Source: Bacteroidales bacterium UBA4772 (GTDB lineage Bacteria > Bacteroidota > Bacteroidia > Bacteroidales > VadinHA17). From it: a DNA stretch of 64,000 bases. The stretch's first letter is position 1. Each line of letters opens with the position of its first letter. A model generated the notes under the pieces. It was given only the letters and a program-made list of their open reading frames with translations, did not search any database and was not told where the DNA came from. The translations under genes were made by a program, and so were the position numbers. The stretch is from assembly GCA_002403305.1 (NCBI GenBank), contig DHHM01000010.1:124001-188000 (forward strand). Direction: 5' to 3'. Shown piece by piece: positions 1 to 8,465 of the stretch.

Positions 1-242
1 CCGGCGGCGGGCTTTCTGCCCATGTGGTAAACTTCCTCGACTGCATGACAACCCGCAAACTGCCAAACGCTGATGTTGAGATAGGAGCCCGCGTTGCAAA
101 GATGACACACCTCGCAAACGTCTCCTGCAGGCTCGGCAAACCACTCACATGGAATAATGCGGCAACCCGGTTCGGGGAGGATGATGCCAACGCACTTATG
201 ATGCCATATTATAATGAACCATGGAAGTTCCCGCAATATTAA
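1..242 (+). CDS. Gfo/Idh/MocA-family oxidoreductase, C-terminal end only
   Basis: Only the last ~80 codons are in the window; the frame is open to the left edge, so the start lies outside. The tail carries the pattern usual at the C-terminus of secreted Bacteroidota Gfo/Idh/MocA proteins: HVVNFLDCM, then a segment about binding and listing of residues ending ANVSCRLGKPLTWN, an F-G-D/E-D-A-N motif and a final PYYNEPWKFP. Such proteins are NAD(P)-dependent sugar or cyclitol dehydrogenases. The DUF1080 lipoprotein follows 20 bases later on the same strand, a very common pairing that suggests shared work on oxidised (3-keto) sugars. The family is fairly sure; substrate unknown. Confidence 0.75.
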   Translation, partial: GGGLSAHVVNFLDCMTTRKLPNADVEIGARVAKMTHLANVSCRLGKPLTWNNAATRFGEDDANALMMPYYNEPWKFPQY

Positions 243-261
243 CCAAACAGCATTTTTAAAA

Positions 262-1611
262 ATGAAACAAAAGTTCCTTTTCTCCACTCTGGTACTTACC
301 ATTCTGTTCTCCGGATGCCGGCAGTCTGACTGGTACGATCTTTTCAATGGCAACGATTTCACCGGCTTTGTTCAAAAAGGCGGCCAGGCACAGTTTTTGG
401 TTGAAGACGGCGTCATGATTGGCATATCAACCCCCGACACCCCAAACAGCTTTATGTGCACCGCGGAGGAATACTCAGACTTTATCCTGGAATTTGAGGT
501 TAAGGTTGACACACTCCTCAATTCGGGTGTCCAGGTCCGCAGCCATAGCCGCGACAACGCCGGCAGAGAGCTTGTTTACGGGTACCAGATAGAGATCGAC
601 CCTACTGACCGGGCATGGAGCGGCGGCATCTATGATGAGGCACGCAGAGGATGGCTCTATCCTGTCACACCCAACAACCAGGCTGCTGTCAGGTCGTTTG
701 ACAGACACGGCTGGAACAGTTACCGCGTGGAGGCTGTCGGGAACAGGATCAGGACATGGGTCAACGGAATACCGGTTGCTGACCTGGTTGATGACGCCGA
801 TACTGCAGGGTTCATAGGATTCCAGGTTCATGCGGTGGCTGATGAGCTGGCCGGAACACGTGTGGAGTGGAAGAATATCATGATCGTAACAGAAAACCTC
901 GATAAATACATCTGGCCGGACACGGCAGGGATCTACCAGGCAAACTTTATCCCCAACACCCTCACCCAGCAGGAGGCAGACGACGGGTGGAAGTTGCTGT
1001 TTGACGGTGTGACCACAAACGGATGGCGTGGAGCCCATAGGGATTCTTTTCCGGAATCAGGTTGGGTCATTGAAGACGGCTGCCTCAAAGTACTTGCCAC
1101 TGGCGGTGCCGAGTCGAAAGCCGGCGGCGATATTGTCACCGTTGACCAGTACGGCAACTTCGACCTTTTCTTCGAGTTCCGCATCACTGAAGGTGCCAAC
1201 AGCGGGGTGAAGTATTTTGTTACCGAGGCATACCCCACTGCGGGTTCTGCCATAGGCCTGGAATACCAGGTCCTCGATGATCAGCGGCATCCCGATGCAA
1301 AAATGGGCCGCAACGGAAACCGGACCGTTGCATCACTGTATGACCTCATCCCCGCCGCCAACAAGAGATTCAACGGCGTGGGGCAATGGAATGCAGCACA
1401 TATAGTATCGTTGAACGGTCATGTGGAGCACTGGCTCAACGGCTTCAAGGTGCTTGAATTCGAGAGGGGCAGCGATGAATACCGCCGCCTTGTGAGCGAA
1501 AGCAAGTACAAAGACTTCTCCGGCTTTGGCGAGGCCGAAAAGGGACATATCCTGCTACAGGACCACGGTGACGAGGTCTGCTTCCGCTCTGTTAAAATCA
1601 GGGAACTGTAA
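262..1611 (+). CDS. Lipoprotein with two DUF1080 (3-keto-disaccharide hydrolase) domains
   Basis: The chosen ATG gives a lipoprotein signal (MKQKFLFSTLVLTILFSGC, Cys19); an earlier in-frame ATG at 214 would overlap the preceding gene and bury the signal. The mature part of about 430 residues holds two concanavalin-like DUF1080/PF06439 domains. The first starts WYDLFNGNDFTGF near residue 24 with the later NSGVQVRS segment; the second starts WKLLFDGVTTNGWRG near residue 245 with NSGVKYFV. This family cleaves 3-keto-glycosides after oxidation by Gfo/Idh/MocA enzymes or binds sugars. Its location after a Gfo/Idh/MocA gene fits the first role. The gene converges on the arabinose operon. Confidence 0.8.
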   Translation: MKQKFLFSTLVLTILFSGCRQSDWYDLFNGNDFTGFVQKGGQAQFLVEDGVMIGISTPDTPNSFMCTAEEYSDFILEFEVKVDTLLNSGVQVRSHSRDNAGRELVYGYQIEIDPTDRAWSGGIYDEARRGWLYPVTPNNQAAVRSFDRHGWNSYRVEAVGNRIRTWVNGIPVADLVDDADTAGFIGFQVHAVADELAGTRVEWKNIMIVTENLDKYIWPDTAGIYQANFIPNTLTQQEADDGWKLLFDGVTTNGWRGAHRDSFPESGWVIEDGCLKVLATGGAESKAGGDIVTVDQYGNFDLFFEFRITEGANSGVKYFVTEAYPTAGSAIGLEYQVLDDQRHPDAKMGRNGNRTVASLYDLIPAANKRFNGVGQWNAAHIVSLNGHVEHWLNGFKVLEFERGSDEYRRLVSESKYKDFSGFGEAEKGHILLQDHGDEVCFRSVKIREL

Positions 1612-1703
1612 GGCAGTCCTCAGCCTTCAGCTTTCAGCCTCCACTCTTCAGTCGATTTTGGACTGCTGACTGAGGACAGCCGACTGTGGGCTTTCACAAG
1701 TGG
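1612..1703. repeat. Convergent intergenic spacer with CTGACTG-type repeats and a hairpin
   Basis: This spacer between two convergent genes is made of imperfect short words (CAGCCTTCAGCTTTCAGCC, GACTGCTGACTGAGGACAG). GTCCTCAG at 1616-1623 pairs with CTGAGGAC at 1670-1677, so it may act as a bidirectional transcript end, though no T-tract follows. The GACTGCTGACTG words are the same as in the satellite at 14929-15060. Confidence 0.4.
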
Positions 1704-2834
1704 TTACCTGGCCCTGAACCGGAAGGTGGTGCTGGTCAGAAGAGGCTCCTCCGGGGTTATCACCACCGACGGGAAGGCCGGCTGGTTGGGACTGTCGGGG
1801 AAGTGCTGGGTCTCAAGGCACAGCCCGGAACGGTAGTTGTAAACCTTGCCACCGCGGCCGGTCTGGGTGCCGTCGAGGAAGTTGCCGGTGTAAAGCTGCA
1901 CCCCGGGCTGATCCGTGATGACCTGCAGAACCCTGCCTGTGGAAGGATCATAGACTTCGGCATCAACCTCTTCGATATTGTCAAGCACATAGTTGTGGTC
2001 ATAACCGCCACCAAGTATCAGCTGATCATATTTCTCACCGATCCTCTCTCCTATCAGGTGAGGGGTGCGGAAGTCAAACGGGGTGCCCTCCACGGGTCTG
2101 ATCTCACCGGTGGGTATCAGTGTCGAATCCACAGGCGTGAAGGCGGAGGCCCTGATGAGCACCTCATGGTCAAGGATGTCTCCCGTGCCTGCACCGTGGA
2201 GGTTGAAGTATGCATGGTTGGTGATGTTTACAATAGTCGTTTTGTCGGTCGTCACCTTGTAATCCATTATGATCTCGTTGTCATCGGTCCATGTGTAGAT
2301 AACCTCAGCAACCACGTTGCCGGGGTAGCCTTCTTCCATGTCAGGCTTGCTGTAGGTGAACTTCACGGCCGGGAAATCGGTGCCCTTCAGCACTTCGGCA
2401 TCCCATACCCTGCTGTGCCAGCCGGCGGGTCCGCCGTGAAGCGAGTTGGGACCATTATTCAGGGCAAGCGTATATTCAACCCCGTCGAGGGTGAATTTGC
2501 CCCTGGCAATACGGTTTGCAAACTGGCCGACAACCTTGCCGAAATAGGCGTCACCGTTAAGATAACCCTCAAGGCTGTCATAGCCGAAGGTGACGTTTGC
2601 TCTGTTGCCGTTGCGGTCGGGCACGCTGATCTCAACGATCGCCGCCCCGTAACCGGTGAGTTTAATAACATTGCCCTGACTGTTCGTGAGGGTGTAGAGG
2701 AAGAGTTCCTTCCCTTCAAATGAGCCGAAGCTTTCAGTAGTAACCATCTCTTTTGCCTTGTTGTTTCCGCACGAGCCCATGCCTAGCACGGTCAGTGCCA
2801 TAACTGTTATTAAAAAAATGTTTTGTCTGTTCAT
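1704..2834 (-). CDS. galM: Aldose 1-epimerase (mutarotase), lipoprotein
   Basis: Interconverts alpha and beta anomers of aldoses; here most likely L-arabinose freed by the upstream glycosidases. The start at 2834 gives a lipoprotein signal ending GMGSC (Cys22); upstream in-frame starts add a non-signal extension. Family marks are FANRIARGKFTLDG (the conserved Arg), ITNHAYFNLHG with the catalytic His, and SGLCLETQHFPDSPN with the catalytic Glu near the C-terminus. The length of 376 aa is usual for exported bacteroidal mutarotases. It is the last gene of the arabinose operon, 70 bases after the GH51 gene, and anomer conversion in the periplasm would feed the symporter. Confidence 0.9.
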   Translation of the reverse strand: MNRQNIFLITVMALTVLGMGSCGNNKAKEMVTTESFGSFEGKELFLYTLTNSQGNVIKLTGYGAAIVEISVPDRNGNRANVTFGYDSLEGYLNGDAYFGKVVGQFANRIARGKFTLDGVEYTLALNNGPNSLHGGPAGWHSRVWDAEVLKGTDFPAVKFTYSKPDMEEGYPGNVVAEVIYTWTDDNEIIMDYKVTTDKTTIVNITNHAYFNLHGAGTGDILDHEVLIRASAFTPVDSTLIPTGEIRPVEGTPFDFRTPHLIGERIGEKYDQLILGGGYDHNYVLDNIEEVDAEVYDPSTGRVLQVITDQPGVQLYTGNFLDGTQTGRGGKVYNYRSGLCLETQHFPDSPNQPAFPSVVITPEEPLLTSTTFRFRAR

Positions 2835-2904
2835 TATTATTCTGTGTGAAATATCAGCAAATATACATTTTCTGTTCTTTCCATCAGGAAGATAACCTGT
2901 CCGG

Positions 2905-4470
2905 TCAATGCCCAACCGTAAGTACAATAATAGAGGCGGGAGGCAGGGTCACGGTTACCATGTTCTTTCTGACTTTTGCTTCATTGAATGCCCTCGGCTT
3001 TACCTCTTCAGGTTTCTCGAAGGTATTGTGAGCCGTAAGTGCCGGGGTGGTCAAAATCTTTCCGGAAATATCCTTGAAATCGTCCCCACGCAGGTCTATA
3101 ATCATTTCCACTGCTTTGACGGGATCTATGTTCACGATGGAGATATTCACCTTTCCGTCCTGATCCCTTGAGGCAGAGGCACTGACAGTTGGAAGTTCCT
3201 TCCCTTCCATTTCATAGCTGCCGCAGTTGAGATGCAGAGGAAGCATTGTGGCATCATGATGCACTTTGAACATCTCGAAAACATGATAGGTTGGGGTCAG
3301 GATCATCTTCTCCCCGTCAGTTAGTATCAACGATTGCAGCACATTCACCGTCTGTGCGATGTTGGCCATCTTTATCCTCTCGCATCGCTCATTGAAGTAA
3401 TTGAGCGACAGTGCGGCCACCATTGCATCGCGCATGGTGTTCTGCTGGTATAGGAATCCCGGATTCGTCCCCGGTTCCACATCCCACCATGTACCCCACT
3501 CGTCAACCACAAGTGCAACGCGCTTCGAAGGATCATATTTATCCATTACGGCGATATGCCTGTCGATAGCCTTCTCAACATTGAGACAGCGTTCAAGCGT
3601 TTCGAAGTACTCCTTCTCTCCGAATTTCGTGGCAGATCCCTTGTTGCTCCAGTTCGTTGTATAGTAATGAAGCGACAGTCCCCACATCATCCAGTGAGGT
3701 ATCTTCTGCATCAGCACCTCAGTCCAGTTGTAGTCTGTTGAATTGGCACCCCCGGCAATCTTCATCAGGCGGTTGTTGCCATAGTTGCGGGTGTATGTGG
3801 CATATCTCCTGTACTGGTCCGCATAAAATTCTGCGGTCATATTTCCGCCGCACCCCCAGTTTTCATTTCCAACTCCCCAGTACTTCAGGTTCCATGCCTT
3901 ATCCCGGCCGTTTGACCGGCGCAGGTCTGCCAAAGGACTCACTCCGTCAAAATTGATGTACTCAACCCATTTCGACATCTCTTCGACCGAACCGCTGCCC
4001 ACATTACCGCATATGACCGGTTCAGCCTCAAGCTGTTCACACAGATCGAGGAACTCATGCGTGCCGAAACTGTTGTCCTCGATGACGCCTCCCCAGTGGG
4101 TGTTGATCATCTTTGGCCGCTGATCACGAGGACCGATGCCGTCCCTCCAGTGGTATTCATCGGCGAAGCACCCCCCCGGCCAGCGCAGGTTGGGTATCTG
4201 AGTCTTTTTCAGTGCCTCCACCACATCATTCCTGATGCCTCTTGTATTGGGTATGGTTGCATTCTCTCCCACCCAGTACCCGCCATAGATGCAACGGCCG
4301 AGGTGTTCAGAGAAATGACCGTAGATATGCCGGCTGATGGTAGCCGTGCCAAGATCAGTGCTGATAATAATATTTGTCTTAACCTTCTCTGCTGTTGACT
4401 GTGCATTAACCGAAGCAATCATTGCAGAGAGAAGAAAGAGGCTCGTCAATAATGTTTTGTAATTCTTCAT
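2905..4470 (-). CDS. abfA: Alpha-L-arabinofuranosidase, GH51
   Basis: Retaining exo-enzyme that removes terminal alpha-L-arabinofuranosyl residues from arabinan, arabinoxylan or their oligosaccharides. The 521-aa protein starts with a signal peptide (cleavage after SVNAQ). The (beta/alpha)8 barrel shows IYGHFSEHLGRCIYGG, LRWPGGCFADEYHW, the acid/base in GVGNENWG (Glu203) and the nucleophile in VVDEWGTWW (Glu324), followed by a C-terminal beta-sandwich. All expected catalytic residues are present. It lies between a GH127 gene (47 bases upstream) and galM, in the arabinose operon. Confidence 0.95.
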   Translation of the reverse strand: MKNYKTLLTSLFLLSAMIASVNAQSTAEKVKTNIIISTDLGTATISRHIYGHFSEHLGRCIYGGYWVGENATIPNTRGIRNDVVEALKKTQIPNLRWPGGCFADEYHWRDGIGPRDQRPKMINTHWGGVIEDNSFGTHEFLDLCEQLEAEPVICGNVGSGSVEEMSKWVEYINFDGVSPLADLRRSNGRDKAWNLKYWGVGNENWGCGGNMTAEFYADQYRRYATYTRNYGNNRLMKIAGGANSTDYNWTEVLMQKIPHWMMWGLSLHYYTTNWSNKGSATKFGEKEYFETLERCLNVEKAIDRHIAVMDKYDPSKRVALVVDEWGTWWDVEPGTNPGFLYQQNTMRDAMVAALSLNYFNERCERIKMANIAQTVNVLQSLILTDGEKMILTPTYHVFEMFKVHHDATMLPLHLNCGSYEMEGKELPTVSASASRDQDGKVNISIVNIDPVKAVEMIIDLRGDDFKDISGKILTTPALTAHNTFEKPEEVKPRAFNEAKVRKNMVTVTLPPASIIVLTVGH

Positions 4471-4517
4471 AGACCTGAGATTGTATGTTTTATTCTGATT
4501 GTTTATGATAGTTCTTA

Positions 4518-6494
4518 CTATTTTTCCCCGGTATGCGGAAGCCAGACCCTCATCTCTCCTCTGCCCCTGTTGTTCCAGAGATGATACGGGATCAGGGTCA
4601 GCGCAAAAGGTTCACCCGCTGTTGAACTCCCATCAGACGCAACTACTGACCTATGACCGGTTGTTCTGATCAATTCGGTACCGTTAAGCAGATCCTGGGT
4701 GAATTCCGTTGTAAAAGCCGGCCTGGCGTCGATTAAAATGTCAAGAACCCTCCCTTCCGGGTTGTCAGGCCACTCGGCACAGAACATCAGCGGTCCCCTC
4801 TGCACGGCATACTTGCCCTCGTCTTCCTTCACCCTCTCATCTGCAACAACAGTTCTGACAGGCATGGGGAGATAGAGTTCCACCCTGTCGCCTTTTTCCC
4901 ATTTTCGTGTTACTGTGACATAGCCGTCAGCCATGTCGGTCTCCGGTGCCTCCCCGTTAACCAGCAGCGAGTACTCTTCAGCCACGCTGTCACCAAACCT
5001 GTACAGTCCCCCGGGTATGGCCTCATTGCGAGCCCAGCCCGGAATTCGTATATGGAGAGTGAATTTCCCCTCCTTCTCCGGGGTTATCGCCATGGTCACT
5101 TTCCCATCCCACGGGTAATCAGTCTGCTGCGTGACGGTCACATTGTTTTTGCCGAAGCTTATCCCGGCCTCATTGGAGGCAAAGAGGTTTACGTAGAGGT
5201 CATCGTCGGTAACAGAATAGATATAACCCGGAATTGCCGGTATAAATCTGCATATGTTTGAGGGGCAGCATGCACAGCCAAACCACGGTGACCTCGCATG
5301 CCGCCCGTCGGACTCGAGGGGATTGGGATAGAAGAACCTGTCGCCCGAGAGGCTGACCCCGGAGAGAGCCCCGTTGTAGAGTGTCTTTTCCAGGATGTCA
5401 AAGTACCTGCCCTCACCGTGCATCGAGAACATCCTGTGGTTGAAGAAGATACTGCCGATTGATGCGCATGTCTCGCAGTATGCGGTCATGTTCGGGAGAT
5501 GGTACGGTTCAGCAAAGCCCTCGTTGCCGCCGCTGGTGCCTATGCCTCCCGTTATGTACATCTTCCTGTGGACCAGGTCCTCCCATATTTTAGTGATGGC
5601 ATTGATATACTCCTCATCCTTGAGTATCGATGCCACGTCAGCCATGCCTGAATACATATAGGTTGCCCTTACCGAGTGTCCCACTGCCTCTGTCTGGTCC
5701 ACCACCTTCATGTGGCTCTGAGCATATTCGTCACCGTCTTCGCGGGTGCCGCGTGCATCGAGAAAAAATTTGGCAAGGTCAAGATATCTTCTTTCGCCTG
5801 TCACCCTGTACAGTTTGACCAGGCCCATCTCAATCACCTGGTGACCCGGATAGCTCACGAAGGCATCCCAGCCGAACTCCTTGTCTACCAGATCAGCGGA
5901 CTTAAGGGAGATGTCAAGCAGCTCCCTCTTACCTGTAGCCTGATAGTATGCCACGGCTGCCTCATACATGTGCCCCAGGTTATAAAGCTCATGGCTGAGA
6001 ATGTTGGTCCTGCCCCATCTCTCTCCCTCTGCCCATTCGTGGATCTTTCCATAGCCCATCTCCGCAATGGTGCGGTTCGTATAGAGGTATCCGTCGTCCT
6101 CCTGGGCAAGGCCGATCTTCCATATCAGCGAATCCACATACGCCTCCAGGTCAGGATCGGGAAATGTCTGCAATGAATAGGCTGCGCCCTCTATGATCTT
6201 TGTGACATCGGAGTCGTCAAACGGGTATATTGTCTGAAACGCCCCGGTATCAAGACCGCCGGCTATCTCGAAGTTCTTCACCCTGCCGGTTGATTCGCAG
6301 TACCCGAAGGCAATGGGTATGGTCACCTCATGATTCTTCCGGATGCGCGGTGCCCAGAAGTTATCTGTCATCTTCACCGAGGTGAAGGGCACAGGCCGGA
6401 TAGGGTAGTTATCATCTGCCGTCCCGCGGCTGCAGGATGACATGACTATCAGTACGATAGCCGCCGCAATGAAAATTCTTCCTGTTTTTTGCAT
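4518..6494 (-). CDS. Beta-L-arabinofuranosidase, GH127 (DUF1680), copy A
   Basis: Predicted retaining glycosidase that uses a zinc-bound cysteine as nucleophile and releases beta-L-arabinofuranose. 658 aa, lipoprotein signal ending VMSSC (Cys21). Compared with the Bifidobacterium HypBA1 enzyme from memory, the likely acid/base is Glu325, zinc ligands Glu341 and Cys343 (CETCAS), and the pair Cys409-Cys410 (WFGCACC) supplies the nucleophile and fourth ligand. The (alpha/alpha)6 barrel is followed by beta-sandwiches. It ends 47 bases before the GH51 gene and starts 3 bases after the stop of copy B, so the two are co-translated. It is clearly diverged from copy B, suggesting a different linkage or leaving group. 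Confidence 0.9.
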   Translation of the reverse strand: MQKTGRIFIAAAIVLIVMSSCSRGTADDNYPIRPVPFTSVKMTDNFWAPRIRKNHEVTIPIAFGYCESTGRVKNFEIAGGLDTGAFQTIYPFDDSDVTKIIEGAAYSLQTFPDPDLEAYVDSLIWKIGLAQEDDGYLYTNRTIAEMGYGKIHEWAEGERWGRTNILSHELYNLGHMYEAAVAYYQATGKRELLDISLKSADLVDKEFGWDAFVSYPGHQVIEMGLVKLYRVTGERRYLDLAKFFLDARGTREDGDEYAQSHMKVVDQTEAVGHSVRATYMYSGMADVASILKDEEYINAITKIWEDLVHRKMYITGGIGTSGGNEGFAEPYHLPNMTAYCETCASIGSIFFNHRMFSMHGEGRYFDILEKTLYNGALSGVSLSGDRFFYPNPLESDGRHARSPWFGCACCPSNICRFIPAIPGYIYSVTDDDLYVNLFASNEAGISFGKNNVTVTQQTDYPWDGKVTMAITPEKEGKFTLHIRIPGWARNEAIPGGLYRFGDSVAEEYSLLVNGEAPETDMADGYVTVTRKWEKGDRVELYLPMPVRTVVADERVKEDEGKYAVQRGPLMFCAEWPDNPEGRVLDILIDARPAFTTEFTQDLLNGTELIRTTGHRSVVASDGSSTAGEPFALTLIPYHLWNNRGRGEMRVWLPHTGEK

Positions 6495-6497
6495 TGT

Positions 6498-8465
6498 TTA
6501 CTGTTTTACCGTTTTCATCCATACTGTCATCTCGCCACTGCCCCTGTTGTTCCATGAATAGTAGGGGACTGCCTTTACCTTCTGTTCCGTTCCCTCAGGT
6601 GTTATTGCCGTAAAGGTGAGGGTCCCCACTCCGCCTTGCAGCTCAGGCTCATATCTGAATTCAACATCCGTATCGGGATTTACGCTCAGTTCCCTGACCG
6701 GACCGTTGTCTGCCTCCTCCAGGCAGTAAACCAGTGGACCGTATCCCAGTGCCACTCTTCCGCTGTCGGCCTTCACCTCTTCACGTGCCGTGATGAACCG
6801 GGGCACCATGGGTAAAACAACCTCCACAACATCTCCCCTGTTCCATCTTCTCTCAATGACCGCAAAACCGTCGTCAGACCTTACAGCTGCTTTTTTGCCG
6901 TTCACCTTTATCTGCACCTTGCCTTCCGCCGGTGTCAGATACCTGTACAGCCGGCCTTCAAAAGGCTCATCGCCTGTCCATGCCGGTGTGCGCACGCGCA
7001 GGCTGAACCTGCTGCCTTCGTTGTCCGGGTTAACCTCTATTCTGACATCCCCCTTCCAGGGATATGCCGTCTCCTGCCTCACGGTTACCTCCCCGGCACC
7101 GGCTGCCAGCCTGGCTTCTGAGCTGATGAAGAGGTTCACGTTGATGCCGTCGTCCGATGTAGACCATACATACTGCTTCAGTGCAGGCATGAAGCGGGCG
7201 ACGTTTACAGGGCAGCATGAGCAGTCAAACCACCCCGCGCGCTCAAAGCTGCCGTCCGACTCAAGAGGGTTGGTATAGAAGAAGCGACAGCCGTCGCTGC
7301 TTATACCTGATATCAGCCCGTTGTAGAGGGTGCGCTCAAGCACGTCAAGGTACTTTGCCTCGCCCGTGGCCCTGTAGAGCCTGTGGTTCCAGAAGACATT
7401 GGCCACCGATGCGCAGGTCTCGGTGTAAGCTGCCATGTTCGGAAGCTCATAGGGCTCACCGAAGGCTTCACCGTACTCTTTTGAGCCTATGCCGCCGGTG
7501 ATGTATATCTTTTTCCGCGTGACATCTTCCCATATCCTTTGCGACACCCCGAGATAGCGGTTGTAACCTGTGGCTTCCGATAGGTCAGCCATTGCGGCAT
7601 ACATGTATCCTCCCCTGACAGCATGGCCAACGGCTTCGGTCTGCTCCAGCACCGGCTTGTGCATCTGCAGGTAGACAGAGTCGTTGTAGACCCTGAACCT
7701 GCTTGTGTCAGGATGACGTATATATTCGCCGGGTCTGCCACGCACGTCAATAAAGAACCGGGCAAGCTCAAGCCACCGCCTGTCGCCTGTCAGCCTGTGC
7801 AGTTTTATCAGCCCTATCTCAATCTCCTGGTGACCGGGAGCGATCTCCCTCCTGCCCCATCCGAACTCCCGGTAGATCAGTTCGGCATTCTTCAGTGCAA
7901 CGTTGAGGAAGGTATTGGTTCCCGTAGCCATATGGTGCGCTACGGCAGCCTCATACATATGTCCGACGTTATATAGTTCATGACTCACTCGCTCGTCGAT
8001 CCATCTCTCCCTGCCCGCCCCGGGAGCCATATTGACCGGGTCAATGGTGCGGGTGGTGTAGAGATAGCCATCCTCCTCCTGTGCAGCGGCGATCAGTGTG
8101 ACAAGGCTGTCAACATACCCGCGAAGCTCAGGATCAGGGGTCTCCATCAGCGAGTAGCATGCTCCCTCGATGATCTTGAACACGTCTGAGTCGTTGTACC
8201 TTGCTCCCGTGTGTCTTCCTTTCTTCAGTCCGCCGGCAACGGCGAAGTTGTCTATGCGGCCGGTAAGTTCACACTGCCTGAATACATATGGTATGGTCTT
8301 CACCCTGTTGCGTTCGATCATGGGCGACCAGAATCCGTCAGTGATCATCACATCTCCGTATGCAGGAGTGTTTAGCCATTGCTGCGGCTTTTCCTTACCG
8401 GTGCCGCCGGTGCAGGAGCCCGGAAACAGTGCTGCCATTACACAGAGCATGAATTTGATTTTCAT
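6498..8465 (-). CDS. Beta-L-arabinofuranosidase, GH127 (DUF1680), copy B
   Basis: Paralogue of the next gene downstream, 655 aa, lipoprotein signal ending FPGSC (Cys18). It keeps the predicted acid/base Glu333, the YTETCAS zinc motif (Glu349, Cys351) and the WFDCSCC pair (Cys417, Cys418). The ATG overlaps the stop of araB by four bases (ATGA), typical of translational coupling, so glycosidase and kinase levels are tied. Differences from copy A include a ~15-residue insertion near residue 255-275 (around HPDTSRFRVYNDS) and other loops around the active site. Other GH127-like families (GH142, GH146) are related; subfamily cannot be fixed by eye. Confidence 0.9.
   Translation of the reverse strand: MKIKFMLCVMAALFPGSCTGGTGKEKPQQWLNTPAYGDVMITDGFWSPMIERNRVKTIPYVFRQCELTGRIDNFAVAGGLKKGRHTGARYNDSDVFKIIEGACYSLMETPDPELRGYVDSLVTLIAAAQEEDGYLYTTRTIDPVNMAPGAGRERWIDERVSHELYNVGHMYEAAVAHHMATGTNTFLNVALKNAELIYREFGWGRREIAPGHQEIEIGLIKLHRLTGDRRWLELARFFIDVRGRPGEYIRHPDTSRFRVYNDSVYLQMHKPVLEQTEAVGHAVRGGYMYAAMADLSEATGYNRYLGVSQRIWEDVTRKKIYITGGIGSKEYGEAFGEPYELPNMAAYTETCASVANVFWNHRLYRATGEAKYLDVLERTLYNGLISGISSDGCRFFYTNPLESDGSFERAGWFDCSCCPVNVARFMPALKQYVWSTSDDGINVNLFISSEARLAAGAGEVTVRQETAYPWKGDVRIEVNPDNEGSRFSLRVRTPAWTGDEPFEGRLYRYLTPAEGKVQIKVNGKKAAVRSDDGFAVIERRWNRGDVVEVVLPMVPRFITAREEVKADSGRVALGYGPLVYCLEEADNGPVRELSVNPDTDVEFRYEPELQGGVGTLTFTAITPEGTEQKVKAVPYYSWNNRGSGEMTVWMKTVKQ

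Noticed and set aside
1686..2723. Long + strand open frame (345 codons) opposite the aldose epimerase gene
   Set aside because: It is the antisense shadow of galM; composition has no family features, while the - strand frame has catalytic motifs.
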